Positions 35,629 through 44,408 of a stretch of DNA of 64,000 bases are shown piece after piece. How positions within the stretch are numbered: the first letter of the stretch is position 1; every line of letters begins with the position of its first letter. The position numbers were made by a program, and so were the translations under genes. This stretch comes from Paracoccaceae bacterium (lineage in GTDB: Bacteria; Pseudomonadota; Alphaproteobacteria; Rhodobacterales; Rhodobacteraceae), in assembly GCA_004153385.1 (NCBI GenBank), contig SDAL01000004.1, positions 1-64,000 of the forward strand, written 5' to 3'. The notes beneath the pieces are model-generated. The model was not told the origin of the DNA and ran no database searches. It worked only from the letters and a program-made list of their open reading frames with translations.

Positions 35629-35826
35629 TCACTCCGCCTCGAGGTCGCGGGCCTCTGACGGAACAAGGATCGGGATTCCCGCACGAATCGGGTAGGCCAG
35701 CTTAGCAGGCTGACACACCAGCTCTTGTGCCGCGGCATCATACACCAGCGTTGCCTGGGTAAGTGGGCAGACCAGTGCCTCCAGCATCCGGCGATCAAAC
35801 TGGGGTCTGTCACGGCGCTGGTTCAT
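35629..35826 (-). CDS. Trm112-family small protein
   Basis: 65 residues with the Trm112/YcaR pattern: [37 protein letters not shown] and a final acidic stretch. Only two cysteines are present instead of the four of zinc-binding members, so no metal site is expected. Eukaryotic Trm112 activates methyltransferases; the bacterial role is uncertain. The start overlaps the stop of the preceding LON-domain gene (ATGA, 35823-35826). Confidence 0.85.
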   Translation of the reverse strand: MNQRRDRPQFDRRMLEALVCPLTQATLVYDAAAQELVCQPAKLAYPIRAGIPILVPSEARDLEAE

Positions 35827-36470
35827 TGCACGCTTTCCTCCCCACCGCCACGGCGCAAGGCAAACTCGATCAGGGTCACCAGCGTCTCGCGCCGCGTAAC
35901 CAGATCGGGGGCCTCCAGCAAAGCCTGCTTGTCTTCGGGATCCAACGGCATCAGCATCGAGAGCGAGTTGATCAGCAGCTCGTCTTCGGCATCACGCAGG
36001 GCATCCCAATCCGTCTCCATTTCTTCTTGCTCGAAGAACCGTCCAAGCAAGTTAAGAAAAGCTGTCCGGTCCAGATCCGCGTCATGCTCCGGTGCGCCCA
36101 GATCGGCGTGGAACGGAGCCCAGTCCGCCTCGCCCATCACATAAGGCGCGAACCCCTCGCGTTCGCCGGTCAGGCGGAATCGCGACACGCCGGTCAGGGT
36201 GATCATATAACGGCCGTCTTCGGTTTCGGAAAAACCGGTCAGTCGACCCGCACATCCAACCTGCGCCAACTCCATCGCCTCGTCATCATATTGTCGCGGC
36301 AGGATCATGCCGATCAGCCGGTGGCGCGTTTTCAGACAATCTTCGATCATCTGAAGATAGCGCGGCTCGAAAATATGCAACGGCAAGGTTGCCCGGGGCA
36401 GCAAAAGCGCTCCGGGCAACGGGAACAGCGGAAGGGTTTGGGGCAGATCAGCGGACTTTATCATAGACAT
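35823..36470 (-). CDS. LON peptidase substrate-binding domain protein
   Basis: 215 residues corresponding to the N-terminal substrate-binding domain of Lon without the ATPase or protease parts. The entry motif [26 protein letters not shown] is diagnostic. It could bind or sort misfolded proteins. Members of this family are common in alphaproteobacteria, usually next to a thioredoxin-like gene as here. It lies 20 bases after the thioredoxin-TPR gene and overlaps the Trm112-like gene, making a three-gene operon. Confidence 0.88.
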   Translation of the reverse strand: MSMIKSADLPQTLPLFPLPGALLLPRATLPLHIFEPRYLQMIEDCLKTRHRLIGMILPRQYDDEAMELAQVGCAGRLTGFSETEDGRYMITLTGVSRFRLTGEREGFAPYVMGEADWAPFHADLGAPEHDADLDRTAFLNLLGRFFEQEEMETDWDALRDAEDELLINSLSMLMPLDPEDKQALLEAPDLVTRRETLVTLIEFALRRGGGEESVQ

Positions 36471-36490
36471 GAGTTAGCCCATCCTGTTGA

Positions 36491-37408
36491 TCAGGCAAAT
36501 ATCATCGACGCAAGCCGTCGGCGGCCTTTTGCCACCAGCGGATCGGCGGGTTTCAACGCCTCGAAAATCGTCTGCAGCTGCGCCTGTGCCGCGCCCTCGT
36601 TCCATGCACGATCGCGGCGGAACAGCTCCAGCAGCTCGTTGATCGCGGCCTCGGTCTCGCCTGCCGCAAAAAGCGCCTGCGCATAATCGAAACGCGCCTG
36701 ATGATCGTCGGGATTGGCGGCGACAGCGGCCTCCAACTCGCCCAAAGGTCCGGCATTTTCGGCCTGACGGGCCAGTTCCAGCTGCGCACGTGCAGCCTCG
36801 ACCGGCGCGGCATTCGCGATTTTTGCCGGAACATTGGCCAGAACCGCCTCGGCCTGATCATACTGTGCGCCGGCCAGATGCGCCCGAACCAACCCGCCAA
36901 AGGCATCGGCGTTTTCAGGCTCTTCTTCCAGAATGGCCGCAAACGTCTCTGCTGCGTCTTCGACCGCCCCCTCGCCCAGCATTTCTTCTGCTGCAGCGAC
37001 AGCCGCCTCCAGCCCTTCTTCCTCGCCACCACCAAGCTTCACGAGCTTGTCGATGAACGTGTCGATCTGTGATCCGGGAATTGCACCTTGGAAACCGTCA
37101 ACCGGCTGACCTTGCCAGAACGCATAGACCATGGGAACCGACTGGACCTGCAACTGGCCCGCCAACCCCTGATTCTGGTCGACGTTCACTTTGGCCATTA
37201 CGACCTTGCCCTTGGCCTTATTAACAGCCGCCTCCAGCGCCGGGCCAAGCTGCTTGCACGGGCCGCACCAAGGTGCCCAGAAATCCACAATCACCGGAAC
37301 GGTTTTCGATTTCTCGACCACTTCGGCCATGAAATTCGCTTCGCTCACATCCTTGACCAGATCGTCTTGCACGGCGGCCCCGCCACCAATCAGTCCATTG
37401 TCCTGCAT
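36491..37408 (-). CDS. cnoX: CnoX/YbbN-type thioredoxin-TPR chaperedoxin
   Basis: 305 residues: an N-terminal thioredoxin domain (about 20-125) with the redox motif WCGPC, then TPR-like helices (about 130-300). E. coli CnoX carries SQHC and acts as a holdase with GroEL; here the full CGPC motif implies that the domain is redox-active as well. It is the first gene of the operon with the LON-domain and Trm112-like proteins. GGGTTGAGAA precedes the ATG. Confidence 0.88.
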   Translation of the reverse strand: MQDNGLIGGGAAVQDDLVKDVSEANFMAEVVEKSKTVPVIVDFWAPWCGPCKQLGPALEAAVNKAKGKVVMAKVNVDQNQGLAGQLQVQSVPMVYAFWQGQPVDGFQGAIPGSQIDTFIDKLVKLGGGEEEGLEAAVAAAEEMLGEGAVEDAAETFAAILEEEPENADAFGGLVRAHLAGAQYDQAEAVLANVPAKIANAAPVEAARAQLELARQAENAGPLGELEAAVAANPDDHQARFDYAQALFAAGETEAAINELLELFRRDRAWNEGAAQAQLQTIFEALKPADPLVAKGRRRLASMIFA

Positions 37409-37471
37409 TTCTCAACCCTTTCGGTTCAATATTGCTGCCTATATGCGCAGGCCTGCCCGCGCTTGAAAGGC

Positions 37472-38260
37472 TTAGAGGTCAAAACTTGCAAATACCGGCG
37501 CATGATCGGAAGGTTTCTCCCAACCGCGTGCGGCCCGCAAAACCCGTGAGCTATGGGCACTGCCGGAAATGTCGGGCGTGGCCCAGATATGATCAAGCCT
37601 GCGCCCTTTGTCTGCAGCATCCCAATCGCGGGCGCGATAGCTCCACCAGCTGTACAGCTGGCCTTCGGGAATATCCTGCCTTGTGATATCCACCCATGCG
37701 CCTGCTGCCATCACGTCCTCAAGATGCGCCACCTCGACCGGTGTGTGGCTGACGATTTTCAACAGCTGTTTATGGTTCCACACGTCGTCCTCGCGCGGGG
37801 CGATGTTCAGATCGCCCACCAAAATCGCCTTTTCGGGCGGTTTGGCCAGAAATTCGTCACGCATATGGGTCAGGTAATCCAGTTTCTGGCCGAATTTCTC
37901 GTTGACCGTACGGTCTGGCACATCGCCGCCTGCTGGCACATAGAAATTGTGCACCGTCACGCCGTTCTCCAACCGCCCCGCCACATGGCGCGCATGGCCC
38001 AGATTGGCGAAATCTGTGGCGCCTGCCTCCTCCATCGGGATTTTCGAGAAGATCGCCACGCCGTTATAGCCCTTCTGCCCGCGCGCCACCATGTAGCGAT
38101 ATCCCAGCGCGGCAAAAGCTTCGGTCGGGATTTTATCCACGGGGCTTTTGCATTCCTGCAGGCATAAAACGTCAGGCGCCTCCTCGCGCATCAGCGCCTC
38201 GACAAGCGACTCGCGCAAGCGGACCGAATTGATATTCCAAGTGGCAAGGGTGAAGGTCAT
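37472..38260 (-). CDS. xthA: Exodeoxyribonuclease III
   Basis: AP endonuclease and 3' repair exonuclease of the EEP family (262 residues). Catalytic blocks: TWNINSVR, LCLQECKSP, NFYVPAGGD, GDLNIAP, DHIWATP and the final PSDHAPV with the catalytic His. The start at 38260 (MTFTLA) has GGAGAG upstream; the open frame extends 18 codons further. The N-terminal WNINS, rather than NIR-type sequence, fits the bacterial ExoIII group. Confidence 0.94.
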   Translation of the reverse strand: MTFTLATWNINSVRLRESLVEALMREEAPDVLCLQECKSPVDKIPTEAFAALGYRYMVARGQKGYNGVAIFSKIPMEEAGATDFANLGHARHVAGRLENGVTVHNFYVPAGGDVPDRTVNEKFGQKLDYLTHMRDEFLAKPPEKAILVGDLNIAPREDDVWNHKQLLKIVSHTPVEVAHLEDVMAAGAWVDITRQDIPEGQLYSWWSYRARDWDAADKGRRLDHIWATPDISGSAHSSRVLRAARGWEKPSDHAPVFASFDL

Positions 38261-38491
38261 CAGGCTCTCCGTCTTAGGCGGCGCGATACTGATCGCAAGC
38301 GGCGCGGGACGCAAGCAGATCGCAGCCTGTCAATGCATTTCCAAATCTGCCCCGCCATAGGGGGGAAATGAGAGCCGGTGCGGGCATCAGGCCCGCCCCC
38401 GCTCCGGCCCCAGGCACGCCACCGGCCAGATCTTTTGCCATGGTCTGTGGCGCGCCCGAACGGGTCCGGACGCGTTGACACAAAGGCTGCC
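38261..38491. other. 230-base gap between the aldehyde dehydrogenase and xthA genes
   Basis: GC-rich, with short low-quality open frames only. A minus-strand frame of 69 codons (38274-38483) has an Ala/Gly/Pro-rich translation and no good ribosome-binding site; I do not call it a gene. The xthA promoter should lie here, but no consensus pair stands out. Confidence 0.4.
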
Positions 38492-39940
38492 TTATTGCGC
38501 AGCAGGTTTGGCCCAGCCTGCGATGGATTTAACCTCGCAGAACTCTTCAATACCCCAGCGACCGCCTTCGCGGGCCCGCCCGGAGGCTTTGACCCCGCCA
38601 AACGGCGCCCCCGCCCCGCGCGATGCGCCGTTCAATTCGACCATACCCGCATGCAAAGACCGCGCCAGACGCTGTAGCCGCGCCGGATCCTGGGTCTGGG
38701 CATAGTTGGTCAGCCCGTATTCGGTATCATTGGCAATCGCTACGGCTTCTTCTTCCGTATCAAACGGCATAATCGCCAGAACGGGACCAAAGATTTCCTC
38801 GCGCATGACGGTCATATCCGGGGTGCAATCGGCAAATATCGTAGGGCGCACATAGTACCCGCGATTCACCCCTTCCGGCAATCCGGGACCACCTGCAAGC
38901 AGGCGCGCCCCTTCGGCAATGCCGGTCTCTATCAGGCCTTGGATCTTGTCATACTGGCTTTTGTTGATCACCGGCCCGATGTGGGCGCCATGCTCGCGCG
39001 GGCTGCCCACCTTCGTCTCTGCCGCCGTTTTCTGGGCCACTTCGAGCGCACGCGGATAGGCTGCACGTTCCACCAGCATGCGGGTGGGCGCATTGCAGCT
39101 TTGCCCCGAATTGTTGAACACTCCCCGCACGCCACGCGCCACAGCATCGTCATCGGCATCGGCAAATACCAGATTGGCCCCTTTGCCGCCCAATTCCAGT
39201 GCCACGCGTTTAAGCGTATCCACCGCATTTCTGGAAATGGCACGCCCTGCGCGGGTAGAGCCGGTGAACGAGATCATCTCGACATCATTATGGCCCGACA
39301 ATGTGGTGCCGACCCCTGCGCCGTCACCGTTTACAAGGTTGAACACACCGGCAGGCAGGCCTGCCTCGTGCACGATTTCGGCAAACAGAAGCGAGCTGAG
39401 CGGCGCCTCCTCGGAGGGTTTGAGGACCATCGTGCAGCCGGCAATCAACGCCGGTGCGACTTTGAGCGTGACCTGATTCATCGGCCAGTTCCACGGGGTG
39501 ATCAGACCGACCACGCCAATCGGTTCATAGGCGATCATTGCCCCTTCGGTGCCATCCCCCAACGGGTGCAGCCATGTGAATTCTTTCGCAGCCGTCAGCG
39601 TGTTGGTGATATGCGATACCCCCGCCATGGCCTGGCTTCGGGTGGCCAGATCAATCGGCGCGCCCATTTCAAGGCTGATTGCGGCGGCCATTTCATCAAG
39701 GCGGGATTTATACACCTCCAGCAAACGCTCGACATAGGCGATACGTTGCTCGGGCGGTGTGTCACGCCATGCCGGCAGTGCGGCCTTGGCCGCAGCCACA
39801 GCCCGGTCCGCATCCGCCGGCGCGCCAAGGCTGATGACCGCACATGGCTCTTCGGTCGATGGATCGATCACATTGTGATCATGGGCGGCCAGTGGTGCGA
39901 CCCACTCGCCATTGATATAAAACGTGCGTTTCTCGATCAT
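38492..39940 (-). CDS. NAD(P)-dependent aldehyde dehydrogenase
   Basis: 482-residue ALDH-superfamily enzyme that oxidises an aldehyde to the acid. Cofactor block TPWNWPMNQ, catalytic Glu in ALELGGKG and catalytic Cys in NNSGQSCNAPTR are intact; the EEIFGPVLAI motif follows. The substrate cannot be assigned. The start at 39940 (MIEKRTF) has AGGAGC upstream; the open frame extends 12 codons more. Divergent from the peroxiredoxin gene, with a 168-base shared upstream region. Confidence 0.9.
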   Translation of the reverse strand: MIEKRTFYINGEWVAPLAAHDHNVIDPSTEEPCAVISLGAPADADRAVAAAKAALPAWRDTPPEQRIAYVERLLEVYKSRLDEMAAAISLEMGAPIDLATRSQAMAGVSHITNTLTAAKEFTWLHPLGDGTEGAMIAYEPIGVVGLITPWNWPMNQVTLKVAPALIAGCTMVLKPSEEAPLSSLLFAEIVHEAGLPAGVFNLVNGDGAGVGTTLSGHNDVEMISFTGSTRAGRAISRNAVDTLKRVALELGGKGANLVFADADDDAVARGVRGVFNNSGQSCNAPTRMLVERAAYPRALEVAQKTAAETKVGSPREHGAHIGPVINKSQYDKIQGLIETGIAEGARLLAGGPGLPEGVNRGYYVRPTIFADCTPDMTVMREEIFGPVLAIMPFDTEEEAVAIANDTEYGLTNYAQTQDPARLQRLARSLHAGMVELNGASRGAGAPFGGVKASGRAREGGRWGIEEFCEVKSIAGWAKPAAQ

Positions 39941-40108
39941 GCCAGAGCTCCTGATATTTCGCGCAGACTTCCTCATCCCGAAGGCCGAAGCAAGCGTCGA
40001 TCCATTCTGATATGATCATGGTTTCGCAAAATTCCACCACGGCCCGCACTGGCATGCAGCCATACCCGGCCCTATATCGGGCAAGAGCTTCATTCATAGG
40101 AGGACTTT

Positions 40109-40762
40109 ATGGGCCTACGTATCAACGATATTGCTCCCGATTTCACGGCCGCCTCGACCGACGGCGAAATTAATTTTCATGACTGGGTGGGCGACAACTA
40201 CGCTATTTTGTTCTCGCATCCGAAAGATTTTACGCCCGTGTGCACAACCGAATTCGGTGCGGTGGCTGCACTGGCCGATGAATGGGCAAAACGCGACACC
40301 AAAGTGCTGGGCGTGTCTGTCGATACGGTCGAGGAACACAGCAAATGGAAAGGCGACATCGAATCCTACTGCGGTGCCCCTGCCAATTTCCCGATCATCG
40401 ACGACACATCCCTGACTGTGTCCAAAGCCTATGACATGTTGCCGGCCGAAGCCTATCTGCCAGAAGGCCGCACGCCCGCCAATACGGCCACTGTGCGTAC
40501 GGTATACATCATCGGTCCGGACAAGAAGGTCCGGCTGACCATGACCTATCCGATGTCGGTGGGGCGCAATTTCGCGGAGATCCTGCGCGCGCTTGATGCG
40601 GTGCGTGCAACCGACGGCGTGCCATTCGCCACCCCCGCGAACTGGGTCCCGGGCGAGGATGTGATCGTGGCGCTTTCTGTATCGGACGCGGATGCCAAGG
40701 CGAAATATGGGGATCTTGATATCAAGCTGCCCTACCTGCGTTTTGCCAAACATCAAGGCTGA
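40109..40762 (+). CDS. 1-Cys (Prx6-type) peroxiredoxin
   Basis: Peroxide-reducing enzyme of 217 residues. The peroxidatic Cys is in DFTPVCTTEFG; the length and the extended C-terminal domain (NWVPGEDVIVALSVSDADA) place it in the Prx6 group. A second Cys at YCGAP is not the usual resolving Cys of 2-Cys enzymes. TAGGAGGAC precedes the ATG. An inverted repeat with A/T-containing arms follows the stop. Confidence 0.93.
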   Translation: MGLRINDIAPDFTAASTDGEINFHDWVGDNYAILFSHPKDFTPVCTTEFGAVAALADEWAKRDTKVLGVSVDTVEEHSKWKGDIESYCGAPANFPIIDDTSLTVSKAYDMLPAEAYLPEGRTPANTATVRTVYIIGPDKKVRLTMTYPMSVGRNFAEILRALDAVRATDGVPFATPANWVPGEDVIVALSVSDADAKAKYGDLDIKLPYLRFAKHQG

Positions 40763-40791
40763 GCCGTCGTTTTGGACTGAAGCCACTGCCC

Positions 40792-40824
40792 GCGTGCGCC
40801 AAAAATCTGCTTTTTGGCGCGCGC
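40792..40824 (+). terminator. Hairpin after the peroxiredoxin gene
   Basis: GCGCCAAAAA (40796-40805) pairs with TTTTTGGCGC (40811-40820), loop TCTGC, extended outward by GCG/CGC with one mismatch. The T-run is inside the stem and is not followed by another, so the termination role is likely but not certain. Confidence 0.6.
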
Positions 40825-40938
40825 GGATCGCGTGCAACATCCCCCTGCCCGTGCGCCTTCACACGCGTGCTGGCCGCCACCATCGCACCATGCTAGCGTT
40901 ATTTCGGGCGGGGTTTCCGCCGATTGAACGGGATCGAT

Positions 40939-41814
40939 ATGTCCGACACGCCGCTTCATCGAAAGCTCGTCAAGCTCGGCTTCCAGCTAACCCATGGCCG
41001 CGAAACGCGCCATCATTATGCGCTGTGGCCCCATGGCGCGCTGAACCATGCCCCCGATGGCAGCGGCACGCTTATGTGGCGCGGCAAGCCTGCTGCCACC
41101 CTGCTGGCCGGCGGCCTGCCTGCAGGACTTCAGGAAATCACGCTGATAGGCTCCGGCCCGTCGCTGCGCGATCAGGCGCCCGAACGTCTGCCACCGCGCA
41201 GTGCGATCTTGCTGAACGGGGCAATTTCATTGTCCGGGCGTGTGCCACCGCTGGCCATCGCGATCGAGGACGAGCGGTTTATCTGGCGCCACTGGACCAT
41301 GCTACGCGAGCACACCCCCGATTGTTACTGGATGCTTGCACCCGCCGTTATGCGCGCAATATTGCAGCGGGATGCCCTGATTTTGCAAGACCGCCGGATT
41401 CTGCTGATCGAGGACATCACCAAACCCACGGGCCGCAAACGCCGCAGTCTGGACGATCCTGCAATTCGCGATTTTGTGCGCCGCGGCGGCGACGCTTCGG
41501 GCCTGTCACAAGCGCCATGGCGTGGGGTGGTTCCCGCAGGCACAATCGCCTTTTCCGCGATGCAGTTCGCTCTGGCCGCACGCCCCGCGCAGATCGGTCT
41601 GGCGGGCATTGATCTGAGCAATGCCGACGCCCCCCGTTTCAACGAAACCGCTGGCAATACCGCGCCCTCCGGTATCGTGAGCGCGCTGACACGTATTCTG
41701 GCAGCCTTCACACTGGCCAAAGACGAGGCCACCCGGCACAATATAAAGCTGGCGTGCTATTCCCAGCATTCTGCACTGTGCGGGATTGGTTATCCGTTCC
41801 AACCGCGGTTATAG
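40939..41814 (+). CDS. Putative glycosyltransferase-like protein with GSGPSL motif
   Basis: 291 residues. The segment ITLIGSGPSLRDQ resembles the N-terminal nucleotide-sugar-binding motif (GNGPSL) of GT42-type sialyltransferases and DUF115-like proteins; NGAISLSG follows where those proteins have a substrate loop, and GLAGIDLSNA near the C-terminus is also reminiscent. The first 70 residues (a region with LKLGFQLTHGRETRHHYALWPHG-like sequence) are unfamiliar. It lies 30 bases before a GT8 gene on the same strand, supporting a surface-glycan role. The assignment is by weak motif only. Confidence 0.6.
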   Translation: MSDTPLHRKLVKLGFQLTHGRETRHHYALWPHGALNHAPDGSGTLMWRGKPAATLLAGGLPAGLQEITLIGSGPSLRDQAPERLPPRSAILLNGAISLSGRVPPLAIAIEDERFIWRHWTMLREHTPDCYWMLAPAVMRAILQRDALILQDRRILLIEDITKPTGRKRRSLDDPAIRDFVRRGGDASGLSQAPWRGVVPAGTIAFSAMQFALAARPAQIGLAGIDLSNADAPRFNETAGNTAPSGIVSALTRILAAFTLAKDEATRHNIKLACYSQHSALCGIGYPFQPRL

Positions 41815-41844
41815 TTCCAAATCTTTTCCCAGTATGGACCCGAC

Positions 41845-42744
41845 ATGTCGACAGACCCCCTAATGCCGCGCTTCGTTTTCGTGACGGACCATGGGCTTTT
41901 CAAACCCACCCTTGTTTCGGCATGGGGTGTCTTGCGCCATCTGCGCGGTCCGGGGGAGCTGCATTTCTGGGGCGACGGGCTGAGCGAGAACGAATGGGCC
42001 GACGTGGCGCGCGTGGCCGCCATCAACCCTTCCGTGACACTGCATCCGTTGTCGCTGCAAGGCGCGGATCTGGACGGTGCAAAGGGCCCGTGCGGGCACA
42101 TCTCCGGCGCATCTATGGGACGGCTTCACATCCCGTCAAAGCTAACGGGCCGCGTGCTTTATATGGACGGGGACACCTGTGTAACCGCCGACCTGTCTCC
42201 CCTGTTTGCCAAGGAGCAGATGACACAGCCTATCGCGGCAGTGCGCGATTTTGTGGTCGCCAAATGGTGCGCACGCGGGATAGACAGCCGCGCCAGATGC
42301 GCATCGCGCGTCGCCGAACTGCGGGCATTGATGCAACAAGACGATCTATCTGCATATTTCAATTCCGGCGTTCTGCTTTTGGATACCGATGCAATCCGCG
42401 CAGAGCCCGCCTTGCTACATCAAATGCAGGATGTTCACGCGGCCTCGGCCTGTCCTTGGGGGGATCAGGACCACCTTAACCGCGTTTTTGTCAACCGCGT
42501 GCAGTTGTTGAACCCTGCGTATAACGCGTCTTGGGGGCGCACTGACCGGCAGCGTAAATTCGCGCGCAAACTCGGCGCAGGTGAAGGCGAAACGGCACCG
42601 CTTGCCAATGCCATCTGGCATTTCCATGGCCCCAACAAACCATGGCACAAACCGCGCTATGATTTATGGCGCCAGCGGGCAAGATCTGTATGGCAGTATC
42701 GTCGGGAATGGGCAGCCTTTAAAAGCACATTTCCTAATTTGTAG
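41845..42744 (+). CDS. Glycosyltransferase family 8 protein
   Basis: 299 residues of GT8 type (retaining galactosyl- or glucosyltransferase, LPS-like). Seen: FVFVTDHGLFKPTLVSAWG at the N-terminus, the metal-binding DxD motif in YMDGDTC, FNSGVLLLDTDAI, WGDQDHLN, and the C-terminal HFHGPNKPW metal/UDP motif. All GT8 landmarks are present, so it should be active. The ribosome-binding site is weak. It converges on the AT-rich GT25 gene, 9 bases away. Confidence 0.9.
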   Translation: MSTDPLMPRFVFVTDHGLFKPTLVSAWGVLRHLRGPGELHFWGDGLSENEWADVARVAAINPSVTLHPLSLQGADLDGAKGPCGHISGASMGRLHIPSKLTGRVLYMDGDTCVTADLSPLFAKEQMTQPIAAVRDFVVAKWCARGIDSRARCASRVAELRALMQQDDLSAYFNSGVLLLDTDAIRAEPALLHQMQDVHAASACPWGDQDHLNRVFVNRVQLLNPAYNASWGRTDRQRKFARKLGAGEGETAPLANAIWHFHGPNKPWHKPRYDLWRQRARSVWQYRREWAAFKSTFPNL

Positions 42745-42753
42745 AGATAACAA

Positions 42754-43497
42754 TTAGCCAATTTTAAGCGCTAATCGGCGGGAGATATAACTTTTCCAGT
42801 AGGTAGCAGATACAAATCTGCGCCAACCTTTACGAGCTGGTTTTTTAAGAGAAGAAGAAGTGCTGAGATTTTTGACAAAATCGGAACCCACATTTCCCTC
42901 GCTGATATGGTTCACCAAACGGGGATAGATAATATGCCCCCCGATTGAAGAAATTTCTAATGGCCAATCAGCGATAGATCGGACGGGAGTAGAGGCCTTT
43001 AAAAGGGCAATCGCTGCATCTTGGGAAACGACATAACCAGTTGTCAACGCAGAAGTTTTAACCATTCGCCAGCGCGTTCCGAAGTCACCGGCCCGCCTTG
43101 CGGAAAACCGTGCGCACCACGCGCGGGAGTAATCCAGCTGGATCAACGGCGCATCAAAAACGTGGTCAGAGGCCAGAAAGGCGCCCAGCTTTGGTGTGAT
43201 CTGGGCATCGTCTTCCAGAATCAGCGCAGCGGTCGAAGAGTGTTCGATGACCTTTTGCCACAAAAACCGATGAGACAACGCACACGCGAATTCGCCATCG
43301 CTGAGAGAGTAGCCGTGACGGACCCGTGCGCCGTCCCGATCAATCTGGCTCAAATACTCTGCCGGCAAGCCCTGACGTCCGTCAACGCCGTAAACCAACT
43401 CGTAGCTGATATGCTGCGCATCAAGGGCGGCAAGAAGTGGCTGGCGACGTTTTTCGTCGCCCGGCAGGGTCAGAACATACACAGGCAGTTTCTGCAT
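42754..43497 (-). CDS. Glycosyltransferase family 25 protein
   Basis: 247 residues of the LOS/LPS galactosyltransferase type. Landmarks: PVYVLTLPGDEKRR at the N-terminus, SHRFLWQKVI, the LILEDDAQI acidic motif and TTGYVVSQDAA. The 3' half (42754-43050) is notably AT-rich relative to the rest of the window, with Lys/Ser/Asn-rich codons, pointing to recent acquisition or relaxed selection at the C-terminus. AGGATCGAAGAA precedes the ATG. It is followed in the operon direction by nothing but the convergent GT8 gene. Confidence 0.87.
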   Translation of the reverse strand: MQKLPVYVLTLPGDEKRRQPLLAALDAQHISYELVYGVDGRQGLPAEYLSQIDRDGARVRHGYSLSDGEFACALSHRFLWQKVIEHSSTAALILEDDAQITPKLGAFLASDHVFDAPLIQLDYSRAWCARFSARRAGDFGTRWRMVKTSALTTGYVVSQDAAIALLKASTPVRSIADWPLEISSIGGHIIYPRLVNHISEGNVGSDFVKNLSTSSSLKKPARKGWRRFVSATYWKSYISRRLALKIG

Positions 43498-43533
43498 TTC
43501 TTCGATCCTTGTTCGACAGGTGTCTTCGACAAG

Positions 43534-44337
43534 CTAGCCCAGGAAACCGGCGTGTCGGGCAGCGGTATATCTACGCGACAGAAACGAGCCGCTTGGAATT
43601 ACGCCATCGTGGCGTTCGTGAAGTATCTTGCGCAGATTGCTGGCCCAAAGATGAAGTGTAAGACTTTCATCACCCAATGCATCTTCTGGTAGACGCCCGG
43701 GCTCCAGCAGGCAAGGCAGGTCTTGGAAGGCCACCGGATAGTATACCTCGCGCGGGGCGGCAAATTTCCATTCATCGTTTTGGCGCAGATAGATACTCAA
43801 GGCCTTAGGGCCTGTGCTTCCCCAAGCCCAATCGGTGATTGGACGGCCGCGTCCGAAGGTTCGCACCATGCGGCGAAACCGCTTCAGCCCCGTCACCTGC
43901 GGCGGCTCGCCCCATGTATCTGGTGTAAACGCACATAACTGCGCGAGGGTCGGCGACGTGCGGGGCAGGCGTAAAATAGCGGAATTTACAGATTTCTCAT
44001 GCTCCATCCCGAATATATACGGCGCGTCGGTGTCAATCGGGCGCAGAACAAGCATATCAAGATCAATCCAGACCAGATCGGTTTGCGCCAGCAAGGCATA
44101 GCGAAACAGGTTGGAATGCAGAGCGCTAGACGGTTTGGTGGGATGATTATAATAAAGGATCCGGTCTGTGGGCAGGATCTGGGCGGCGTCCCGCGCTTCA
44201 ACAGCGGGCGGGACATTGGCAATCGGGCTGTAGCTGTAAAGAACAACATTATGGCCAGTTGCTACCATGGAATGCAAACAGATCAGCTCTAGCGGCCCCA
44301 ATGTATCACCGATCCACAACGTGGCCAGGCTTTGCAT
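43534..44337 (-). CDS. GT32-like glycosyltransferase
   Basis: 267 residues. ATLWIGDTLGPLELICLHS at the N-terminus, the SNLFRYALL helix and the DxD-type motif VWIDLDMLVLRP match sugar transferases of the GT32/alpha-1,4-galactosyl type that act on LPS or capsule. The C-terminal WGSTGPKALS segment also fits. It is the first gene of a two-gene unit with the GT25 gene (36-base gap). AGGAGAACTGC precedes the ATG. The acceptor is unknown. Confidence 0.82.
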   Translation of the reverse strand: MQSLATLWIGDTLGPLELICLHSMVATGHNVVLYSYSPIANVPPAVEARDAAQILPTDRILYYNHPTKPSSALHSNLFRYALLAQTDLVWIDLDMLVLRPIDTDAPYIFGMEHEKSVNSAILRLPRTSPTLAQLCAFTPDTWGEPPQVTGLKRFRRMVRTFGRGRPITDWAWGSTGPKALSIYLRQNDEWKFAAPREVYYPVAFQDLPCLLEPGRLPEDALGDESLTLHLWASNLRKILHERHDGVIPSGSFLSRRYTAARHAGFLG

Positions 44338-44350
44338 GCAGTTCTCCTAC

Positions 44351-44380
44351 AAAAACGACCCCGAGCATCGCCCGGGGTCG
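44351..44380 (-). terminator. Terminator of pnp
   Basis: CGACCCCG (44356-44363) pairs with CGGGGTCG (44373-44380); on the minus strand five T follow (44355-44351). It separates pnp from the glycosyltransferase unit. Confidence 0.88.
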
Positions 44381-44408
44381 AAAGCTTTGTAAAGCGTCAA
44401 GTTAAAGC

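Noticed and set aside
38274-38483. 69-codon minus-strand frame before xthA
   Set aside because: Ala/Gly/Pro-rich translation, no good ribosome-binding site, no family; probably non-coding leader DNA.
39879-40097. 72-codon minus-strand frame ending inside the aldehyde dehydrogenase start
   Set aside because: The translation is plausible-looking and Cys-rich, but it overlaps the better supported dehydrogenase start in another frame; not conserved to my knowledge.
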